From an uncultured Lachnospiraceae bacterium (GTDB lineage Bacteria > Bacillota > Clostridia > Lachnospirales > Lachnospiraceae): a stretch of 64,000 bases of DNA. The notes beneath the pieces were generated by a model. That model was not told the DNA's origin. It made no database searches and saw only the letters and a list, made by a program, of their open reading frames with translations. A program made the translations under genes and the position numbers. Location of the stretch: NCBI GenBank assembly GCA_910579615.1, contig CAJTUA010000018.1, positions 1-64,000 on the forward strand, in the 5' to 3' direction. Of this stretch, positions 37,847 through 44,344 are shown piece after piece. The stretch's first letter is position 1; each line of letters opens with the position of its first letter.

Positions 37847-40077
37847 TAATCAAAATTCATAATGGAAGGGATATAGTTCATAACCTGCGCGACAGCCTCC
37901 TCCGCTGTAATTTCGCCGTTAAAATACGGTGACAGGATACTCGCGAGCGCCTCCCGCAATTCGGTATTTTCCGTGAAAACCTTATCCGCCGCCTCAAGGC
38001 AGTCCGTAAGCTGTATCAGCTTATCTTCCGCAATCCCGTTCCCGGCAAAGGCTTCCACTGCGGTTTGCTGCATTGGGATGCCAAGTCCGATATCTGCCTG
38101 CTGTACGGAATCCGAGTAGAGCGTGCGCAGAAATTCTTTTGCGGTCTTGATATTTTTGCTCTTGGTGTTGATGCCAATCACACTGCGCGGGGCAAAATGC
38201 CCTGCCACGCCGGAAAAGGACGCACTGGAGTCCTTCAACGCGGAAAGGAATTCGGAAAAATCTGCCTTGGAGCGGATACACACAATGCCGACGGACTGGG
38301 ATTCGGAAGGCATACCAAACCAGCCGCCTTCTTGTTCTGTGCCTGTACTCTCATCCGGGGATGCGCTGCCGCCGGACGAGGGAACATCCGGTGTGCCATC
38401 CGCGTCCCCGTTCCCGGCATCTGTGGGGGCGGCAAGTTTTGCCATTGAAAACAGGGAAGTCAGAACCTGCAGCAGGGCATCCTCGTCAATGCTGTTGTCG
38501 GAAAGAAAAGCCTCCTCATAAAAGCTGGCAAGCAATGTGGCAAGCTCCTGTGCGGTCATTGTGCCTAAAACCGGTGTGCCAGAGCTTTGCGAAAGCGTGG
38601 CAAGCTCCGCAAAACTTCCACTTTTTTCCACAAGCTCTTTCGTTCCGTAAATCAGATAAATATCAAATTTTGCAGGTGTCACAAAAATTTTTGTCTGCGC
38701 CATCGCATTGGTTATATTGCCGTAGAGCTCGGATGACGTGTAGAGCGGCTTCATCAGGTCGCTAATATTTTCAAACAGACCACTGTCCATATAGCTCTGG
38801 TAATCAAGCTCGTCGCAGACAAGGACATCGATGGTATCCTGCCCCTGGAGTTCACGCTGTACCTGGGTGCGGTAAGCCTCAATGCCAAGGGAAGGGTCTT
38901 CCTCGTGTGCCGCGCGGTAGTGTACATGGAGGGAAGGGTTGCTGTGCTGGAAGGCCGCCGCCGCTTCCGTGATAATGGCGCTGCGCTCGTAGGAGAGAAT
39001 GGTAAAGTCGGAACGGCGCAGTTTTTCGTCCTCCTCCTCCGTTCGCCTGCTGTACATAGTCAGATACCGCCCCCCGGCGCTGTCCCTGCTGAACATATAA
39101 AGTGTATTACCGATTGCAATCAGATTTTCGCCGACGATGGAAGGACGCCCGAAAATACAGTCAAGCCCCTCCATAAGCTGTTTCCATGAGCTGACAGCAA
39201 AATCATACGCATAGATTCCGTTCTGGCAGGAAAGGTAAAGCTGGCCACCCTGCGAAAGCAGACGGTAATCCATAAGCTCATATTTGCTTTCCTCCCCGGA
39301 AAATACCGCGATGCGGTCCGTGAGGGAGAGGGTGCCGACCGGTTGCCCGTTTTCAATGCTGTACGGAATCACCTCGTCGCAGTCCCCGCCGAGCAGATAG
39401 AGATATTCGCCGTCCGAGGCAATGCTCGCAAACGCAGCATTTTTGCCGCTCGCAAAGAGCGTGCCGTTCGCGAGGGAATATGCGTAGGAATCGGAAAGCT
39501 CGTCCGTGAAGCAAATCATATTGTCCTGGATAAAAAATGTTTTAATCTGAATCGGGAGCTCCTCATCATTGGTCTTGTACAGACCGCGCACATTGATGCG
39601 TTCCACGTTCCCCTCGGCTCCGACACGCATAATATCATCACCTGTGGGAAGTTCCGCCGCCAGATTATGCACGAGGAAATAAACACTTCCGGTATCGGCG
39701 TATGCCAACATGCGTACCTGCAATGCAGTGTCGGAAAAGTATTCAAGCGCCATCCAGTCGGACTCTGCCTCATCCCATTTCAGCTCACTGTTTAATACGT
39801 ATTTTTTATAGCCCCTTACCATGCTGCGCTCCTCGTTGTAGAGGATGGTGTACAGCTCAACGCTATCGTCCAGTCCGCGCAAAAGCTGTAAAAATTCCTC
39901 TCCGCCGTCCTTATTGATAACGGGGAGGGAAATGGAAGTTTCCTTGTAGCTTCCCTGATATGGTGCATCGTCCGCCGGGGGCTCCGGCTTATTTTTAATC
40001 TGGATTCCCAGATATACACAGCCAAGCAGGAGGATAACAATCAGTGCGAGAACTGTGATTTGTTTGCCACGTCCCAT
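37846..40077 (-). CDS. Membrane-anchored protein with propeller-like region and solute-binding-like C-terminus
   Basis: This 743-aa protein begins MGRGKQITVLALIVILLLGC, a signal anchor that may also be a lipobox (LLGC). Residues about 60-340 are beta-rich with repeated YxLxxG-like strands (GEYLYLLGG, GGQLYLSCQ, ENLIAIGNTLYMF), compatible with a beta-propeller. From about 350 the pattern changes to that of extracellular solute-binding proteins (FTILSYERSAIITEAAAAFQ, then IDVLVCDELDYQSYMDSGLFENI). A Gly/Ser/Pro-rich insertion occurs near 560-590. No permease is adjacent. A sensor or orphan lipoprotein is more likely than a transporter subunit. The start at 40077 has AAAGG at a longish 12 nt. 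It is transcribed from the promoter/leader region at 40168-40291. Confidence 0.7.
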   Translation of the reverse strand: MGRGKQITVLALIVILLLGCVYLGIQIKNKPEPPADDAPYQGSYKETSISLPVINKDGGEEFLQLLRGLDDSVELYTILYNEERSMVRGYKKYVLNSELKWDEAESDWMALEYFSDTALQVRMLAYADTGSVYFLVHNLAAELPTGDDIMRVGAEGNVERINVRGLYKTNDEELPIQIKTFFIQDNMICFTDELSDSYAYSLANGTLFASGKNAAFASIASDGEYLYLLGGDCDEVIPYSIENGQPVGTLSLTDRIAVFSGEESKYELMDYRLLSQGGQLYLSCQNGIYAYDFAVSSWKQLMEGLDCIFGRPSIVGENLIAIGNTLYMFSRDSAGGRYLTMYSRRTEEEDEKLRRSDFTILSYERSAIITEAAAAFQHSNPSLHVHYRAAHEEDPSLGIEAYRTQVQRELQGQDTIDVLVCDELDYQSYMDSGLFENISDLMKPLYTSSELYGNITNAMAQTKIFVTPAKFDIYLIYGTKELVEKSGSFAELATLSQSSGTPVLGTMTAQELATLLASFYEEAFLSDNSIDEDALLQVLTSLFSMAKLAAPTDAGNGDADGTPDVPSSGGSASPDESTGTEQEGGWFGMPSESQSVGIVCIRSKADFSEFLSALKDSSASFSGVAGHFAPRSVIGINTKSKNIKTAKEFLRTLYSDSVQQADIGLGIPMQQTAVEAFAGNGIAEDKLIQLTDCLEAADKVFTENTELREALASILSPYFNGEITAEEAVAQVMNYIPSIMNFD

Positions 40078-40103
40078 AAGTACCATCAACCTTTCGTTTC
40101 AAA

Positions 40104-40291
40104 ATATTGATTTGAGGCAAAGCAAGGAAAAGCAGGAATTTTCCCGGTTCGCGTTGCCTTCACGCAGATTATACCATGTCCTTCGGACATGCTTGTCTCC
40201 GACGGATGCACACGATTTGCCAAGGAAACTATCCTCCCTTTGGTCGGACGGCAAATCGGCGCAGGTATAATGCCTTGCGGACATTATACCA
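40104..40291 (-). repeat. Promoter/leader element, copy 2, with flanking hairpins
   Basis: 40211-40291 is the second copy of the 81-bp block seen at 32274-32354, in inverted orientation and upstream of the minus-strand gene. Two extended -10 words TGGTATAAT occur on the minus strand (40283-40291 and 40168-40176). A CATGTCC/GGACATG hairpin lies at 40175-40191. Beyond it, GAAGGCAA and GCAAAGC words shared with the 32.1 kb region reappear. Confidence 0.65.
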
Positions 40292-40404
40292 CAAAAATGA
40301 AAAACTTACCATAAAAATTATCATAAATGTGAAGAAAGCAGCATATGGTGCTAGTGGAGCAAGGTATGCCATCAGGCAGGTGCTGCCAGAACGGGAGGGT
40401 ACAT

Positions 40405-41790
40405 ATGTCAGATTATCGGAGATGGATTTCTTATATTTATGCATATGAAAACGGGGTGAAGAAAAAGAGTGCGGGGTACGCAAAGCTGGAGCTAAAGGAC
40501 GGGAAACTGACAATGACATTGCATGTCACGCCGGATAACCGGGAGGGGAATTACCGCGTGTGCCTGTATAAGAGCCAGTCCGGGCACAGGGAAGGTGTGT
40601 TGCTTGGCAATATGGAGAAAAGGCAGGGAGGGGAGGGAGGACAGTTCCAGGAGAATGCGTCCGATTTGAAAGGGAGCGGTCTGCTGTTCCAGGAGATGAA
40701 TGGGCTTCTTTTGTATGACGAAAGAGGGAAATATCTAATTTCCTCGTGGGAAGATGAGCCGGTAGAAATCCCGGTGCTGCAGGAGATTGTTGCGATGTTG
40801 GAACGGGGAAGGGCGAACGAGGAAGGCGCGAAAGAGGAGCGGGGGGGACAAGAGGAAAGAGCGGTAAAAAAGGAGGAAAATAAAGCACAAGAAAAAAGAA
40901 CGGAAAAGGAAGGAAATGCAGGGGGCGTTGCGGCGGGCAGCACAAAAATAGAGAATGCAGAAAAAACAGAAAGAAGAATGGAGGCAGGAATTGCACAGGA
41001 TGAAGGAATAAGAGAAATGGAAGCGTTGCAGGATGAAGGAACAAGGAAGGGGAAAGCTACAAAAGACCGAAATGGACAGGCGGAAACGGGAATCACAGCG
41101 CAGGAAAAGAGAAAAACAGAAACGGGGACGCGAAGCGCAGCACAAACGGAAAACGCGGCACAATCGGAAAGCATGATACAAACGAAAAGTACAGTACAAA
41201 CGGAAAATGTGGTACAAAAAGAACGGGAAATGTTGCTGGCAGAAGTAGAAAACAAGAAATCCGGGATGGCGAAACCACAGGACATGAACATTGGAATGCA
41301 ATTAAGCACAGCCGAAGTGCGGTCAGAAGAAACACCCTTAAAAGCTGAAATGCCCGTCACGGTTAAAGAAGAAAAATCCGCACAGGATTCTCCGAAACCA
41401 AACACCACACCGGTGCCAGGAAAACTCGAAACCCGCATCTTTTCCTGCCTGCCTGCAATGTATCCGTTCGAGCATCAGGAATTTGAGCGCAGCGTGCGTA
41501 TGGACCCGCAGGATATCGGGCTTTTGCCGCGCGATATGTGGAAATATGCAGGAAACAGTTTCCTTTTGCATTCCTACTACGCATATCACCATATTCTTTT
41601 TACAAGAAAGGTGCGCAAGGAAGGGCGGAATTGTTACCTGATGCTGCCGGGAACCTATAATTCAAAGGAACAGCACATGGCGCAACTGTTTGGATTTTCG
41701 CGGTTCTGCCCGGTTCACAAAAAGGCACTGCAGCAGGGCGATTTCGGTTATTGGTATATGGAAGTGGAATTTCCGGATTCGGTTTCCTGA
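40405..41790 (+). CDS. Lachnospiraceae-type protein with long charged linker, DUF6128-like C-terminus
   Basis: This 461-aa protein has a conserved N-terminal beta-rich domain (residues 1-125, MSDYRRWISYIYAYENGVKK). A low-complexity linker of about 205 residues rich in E, K, Q, A and T follows (135-340). A conserved C-terminal domain comes last (IFSCLPAMYPFEHQEFERSVRM to GDFGYWYMEVEFPD). The ends match proteins I remember as DUF6128; function is unknown. Part of the linker is a pentapeptide-like series (AQTEN, AQSES, IQTKS, VQTEN, VQKER). The start at 40405 has GGGAGGG upstream; longer in-frame starts lack one. No membrane segment or signal is present. Confidence 0.65.
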   Translation: MSDYRRWISYIYAYENGVKKKSAGYAKLELKDGKLTMTLHVTPDNREGNYRVCLYKSQSGHREGVLLGNMEKRQGGEGGQFQENASDLKGSGLLFQEMNGLLLYDERGKYLISSWEDEPVEIPVLQEIVAMLERGRANEEGAKEERGGQEERAVKKEENKAQEKRTEKEGNAGGVAAGSTKIENAEKTERRMEAGIAQDEGIREMEALQDEGTRKGKATKDRNGQAETGITAQEKRKTETGTRSAAQTENAAQSESMIQTKSTVQTENVVQKEREMLLAEVENKKSGMAKPQDMNIGMQLSTAEVRSEETPLKAEMPVTVKEEKSAQDSPKPNTTPVPGKLETRIFSCLPAMYPFEHQEFERSVRMDPQDIGLLPRDMWKYAGNSFLLHSYYAYHHILFTRKVRKEGRNCYLMLPGTYNSKEQHMAQLFGFSRFCPVHKKALQQGDFGYWYMEVEFPDSVS

Positions 41791-41799
41791 AAATCCGGT

Positions 41800-41832
41800 A
41801 TCCGCGGAAAATATGGATTCGCGGAAAATATG
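41800..41832 (+). repeat. 16-bp tandem repeat
   Basis: ATCCGCGGAAAATATG (41800-41815) is repeated as ATTCGCGGAAAATATG (41817-41832) just after the stop codon. It is a short tandem duplication with no visible function. Confidence 0.7.
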
Positions 41833-41904
41833 AATTTGAATTGAAAAAAGATTGCAGAACAATTTATTATAGTTATATCGAATTTACATACATGTTTATA
41901 TTGG

Positions 41905-41958
41905 GGCTGCCGCACGGAACGGGAATTTCCTTTCCCCTTCATGCGGCAGCCTTTGATT
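41905..41958 (+). terminator. Intrinsic terminator between convergent genes
   Basis: GGCTGCCGCA (41905-41914) pairs perfectly with TGCGGCAGCC (41942-41951), followed by TTTGATTTT. It can serve the plus-strand gene and possibly the convergent SDR gene. Confidence 0.75.
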
Positions 41959-41964
41959 TTAATA

Positions 41965-42717
41965 TTATTTTCCGTAAGGGCTGTCAAATTCCGCCTCGGC
42001 TTTCTTTACTGCCTCGGCAAGCGTCAGACCCGTAAAGAAAGGCGCATTAAGATAACGACCTGATTTTTTGTCATCGACAAATGCTCCCACCGCAATGCCC
42101 GGAATTGCGCTTTCCGGTGCGTTCGGCGCATAAGGACCGCCCAGATCCGTCCGGCACCAGCCCGGGTCGGTCAGATTGATTAAGACATCCGTGCCCTCGA
42201 CCGTGGAGCCTAAGTCAATGGTTATTTTATCAAGCGCGGCTTTGCTTGCGCTGTAGCCCGCCTGCTGTGGCTCAAGCCGGATTCCGCTTGTCGTATTGAT
42301 AATCCTGCCGAAACCATGCTCTATCATGCGCGGCATAAAGTGGTAGCAAATCATTGCAGGCGCGATGCAGTTGATTTTAAAGCTTTCCGTATAATCCGAT
42401 GCGGGTGTTTTGAAATATTCATTCCGGTAAGCAATCTGAAGCCCCGCGTTATTCATTACAATATCAATCCTTACGCCAAGGGCATCAATTTCGGATAGCA
42501 TCCATTCTACCGCTGCAAGGTCGGTCAGCTCAGCGCTCACGGCATACGCTTCGATGCCCATGCTTTTTACTTCGGCCATGATTTTTTCCGTGTGCTCTGG
42601 TTTGCGGCTGTGCAGGACAAGATTGCAGCCCTGCCCTGCCATAAATTTGGCGGTGAGTGCACCGATTCCCCTGCTTGCACCTGTAATCAACGCCCATCTT
42701 CCTTTTACATCAACCAT
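41965..42717 (-). CDS. SDR family NAD(P)-dependent oxidoreductase
   Basis: This 250-aa classical short-chain dehydrogenase has the dinucleotide-binding motif TGASRGIG at residues 12-19, NNAG near 85 and the catalytic Y-x-x-x-K in GYSASK near 155, with the expected upstream Ser in NTTSGIR. The substrate is unknown. The start at 42717 (MVDVKGRW) is chosen because GGAG lies 9 nt upstream; the GTG 12 nt earlier touches the ribosome binding site. It may be cotranscribed with the acetyltransferase gene upstream on the same strand. Confidence 0.92.
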   Translation of the reverse strand: MVDVKGRWALITGASRGIGALTAKFMAGQGCNLVLHSRKPEHTEKIMAEVKSMGIEAYAVSAELTDLAAVEWMLSEIDALGVRIDIVMNNAGLQIAYRNEYFKTPASDYTESFKINCIAPAMICYHFMPRMIEHGFGRIINTTSGIRLEPQQAGYSASKAALDKITIDLGSTVEGTDVLINLTDPGWCRTDLGGPYAPNAPESAIPGIAVGAFVDDKKSGRYLNAPFFTGLTLAEAVKKAEAEFDSPYGK

Positions 42718-42858
42718 AATTTTTTTCACTCCTTTTTTATTTCATCCATTGATATGGATGTTGTTTCTGGAATTTTGTCCTGCTGCTTTCGGAAATGAAA
42801 ATGCAGTTTTTTCGTTTTGTTTTTTACATATATGATTTCTGACCAGATAAAATGCTGA

Positions 42859-43413
42859 TTACGGAAATATTTCCTCCTCCAACATCGAATAGCGCAGATG
42901 GTCGCGGTACTTCCCGCCGATGGGGGCAAAGCCGCGCGCCATGCCTTCCGGCACGAAACCAAGCCGTTCCATCAGGCGTAAGGAGCGGGTATTTTCCGGC
43001 AGGATATTTGCCTCCATGCGGTGGAGCCGATAAAAAAAGAAAACTTTCGGAACCAGAAAACGCAGCGCTTCCGTCATGTAGCCACAGCCCCCAAAATCTC
43101 GGTCCAACCGATAGCCGAGACGGCAGCAGGCAAGCGGGGCGAGTTCGATATGGGAAAAACAAGCGGTTCCGATTGGGACATCCTTTCCCGGAAGAAAAAA
43201 GTAATAGCGGACAGCGTGGGAGCGCAGATACTGCATGGACTCCGCTGCAAGCATACGGCGCTGGTATTCTTCCGTGTAATATTCCGGGGGGTGTTCCATC
43301 TCCCATGCAGAAAAATGCTCTTGGTTTTTTGCGAGGAATTCTGTGGTGAGGGCAGCGGCATCCTCATTTAAAATTTTTAATTCCAGGCGGTCGGTTGTGT
43401 AGGTGTAAAGCAT
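42859..43413 (-). CDS. RimJ/RimL-like GNAT N-acetyltransferase
   Basis: This 184-aa GNAT protein has the RimJ/RimL pattern: TDRLELKIL at the N-terminus, an acetyl-CoA loop near GYRLDRDFGGCGYMTEALR, and a C-terminal NTRSLRLMERLGF block. Such enzymes acetylate protein N-termini or small amines; the substrate is unknown. The usual QGKG-type loop reads FGGCG, a conservative variant. It is on the same strand as the SDR gene. The repeat element at 43432-43592 lies immediately upstream. Confidence 0.88.
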   Translation of the reverse strand: MLYTYTTDRLELKILNEDAAALTTEFLAKNQEHFSAWEMEHPPEYYTEEYQRRMLAAESMQYLRSHAVRYYFFLPGKDVPIGTACFSHIELAPLACCRLGYRLDRDFGGCGYMTEALRFLVPKVFFFYRLHRMEANILPENTRSLRLMERLGFVPEGMARGFAPIGGKYRDHLRYSMLEEEIFP

Positions 43414-43431
43414 GGCAGCTGTCCTTTCTTA

Positions 43432-43592
43432 TTTTGAGTTCCGCATGTTCCCTCCCAGCGCCAATCACGGCAGTGGAATTTCTCTCCGCATAGCTGCGAT
43501 AAATTCCACTGGGCACTGTCCGGGAACATGCTGTTTTTGAGTTCCGCATGTTCCCTCCCAGCGCCAATCACGGCAGTGGAATTTCTCTCCGC
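43432..43592. repeat. 58-bp perfect direct repeat with nested palindromes
   Basis: Positions 43432-43489 and 43535-43592 are identical 58-bp copies. The spacer between them contains reverse complements of two internal segments: AAATTCCACTG against CAGTGGAATTT, and GGGAACATGC against GCATGTTCCC. Copy 1 plus spacer can therefore form a long hairpin. It sits between the activase and acetyltransferase genes. Confidence 0.85.
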
Positions 43593-43604
43593 GAACATTC
43601 TGTT

Positions 43605-44318
43605 TTATGAAATCCCGCGCAGTCCGACCTTGTTAAAGTGCGGTGTGAGCAGGGAGAGGAAAACATTTAATTCTGCGGCGGTATACCCGGTGAGGGGCGT
43701 TGGTGTTTTTTGAAAATGGCAGACCAAATCACCCTCCGGTTGAAATGCCTGCAGGTAGCAGGCACTTGCGCCGTGCAGCCATTCGCCGATTTCGGAAAAT
43801 GTGGCGGCATTGTGCAGCTCGCGCACGACTGTTGTGCGGAATTCATAGGGAATGCCCGCGTGCATAAGGAAATTGGCGCTTTCCTTCACCGTATCGGTGC
43901 AAAAATCGGGAATGCCGACCGCCTCGGCATAGCGGGAAGGGGAGGATTTGATATCCATGGCGATATAATCAACAAGCCCTGCTGCTGTGGCTTGGCGCAG
44001 CAAAGCGGGATTTGTACCATTCGTGTCAAGTTTTACGAGGTAGCCGAGTGCCTTGATTTCTTCAAGGAAGGAAAGAAGGCCGGGCGCAAGCGTTGGTTCC
44101 CCGCCAGTCACGCAGACACCCTCAAGCGTTCCCCGGCGCTTTTTCAGGAAGGCGAAAAATTCATCCTTTGCAAGCTGCGGCTGCGTGTCGGGAAAAAGGA
44201 CAAGCGGCGCATTATGGCAGAACGGACAACGCAGATTGCAATGTCCGGAAAACACTGTGCAGGCGATGTGCCCCGGGTAGTCGAGAAGGGTTAATTTGGT
44301 CAGTCCGTGGATGGTCAT
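43605..44318 (-). CDS. Radical SAM activating enzyme, NrdG2-like
   Basis: This 237-aa radical SAM protein has the CxxxCxxC cluster motif in HCNLRCPFCHN near residue 30, the SAM-binding GGEP motif in VCVTGGEPT, and the LDTNGTNP strand. It resembles anaerobic ribonucleotide reductase activating proteins of the NrdG2 type, which install a glycyl radical on a partner enzyme. No nrdD or other glycyl radical enzyme is in the window, so the partner is unknown. The start is at 44318 (MTIHGLTKLTLLDYPG) with AAGGAG upstream. The open frame continues 100 codons further but overlaps the next gene and is not protein-like. It lies 26 bp after the heparinase-TadA gene on the same strand, probably in one operon. 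Confidence 0.88.
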   Translation of the reverse strand: MTIHGLTKLTLLDYPGHIACTVFSGHCNLRCPFCHNAPLVLFPDTQPQLAKDEFFAFLKKRRGTLEGVCVTGGEPTLAPGLLSFLEEIKALGYLVKLDTNGTNPALLRQATAAGLVDYIAMDIKSSPSRYAEAVGIPDFCTDTVKESANFLMHAGIPYEFRTTVVRELHNAATFSEIGEWLHGASACYLQAFQPEGDLVCHFQKTPTPLTGYTAAELNVFLSLLTPHFNKVGLRGIS

Positions 44319-44344
44319 AGGGTGCTCCTTTTTGCCTGGTAAAA

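Noticed and set aside
43432..43592. CRISPR array
   Set aside because: Only two copies of a 58-bp repeat, with a spacer complementary to the repeats; no cas genes in the window.
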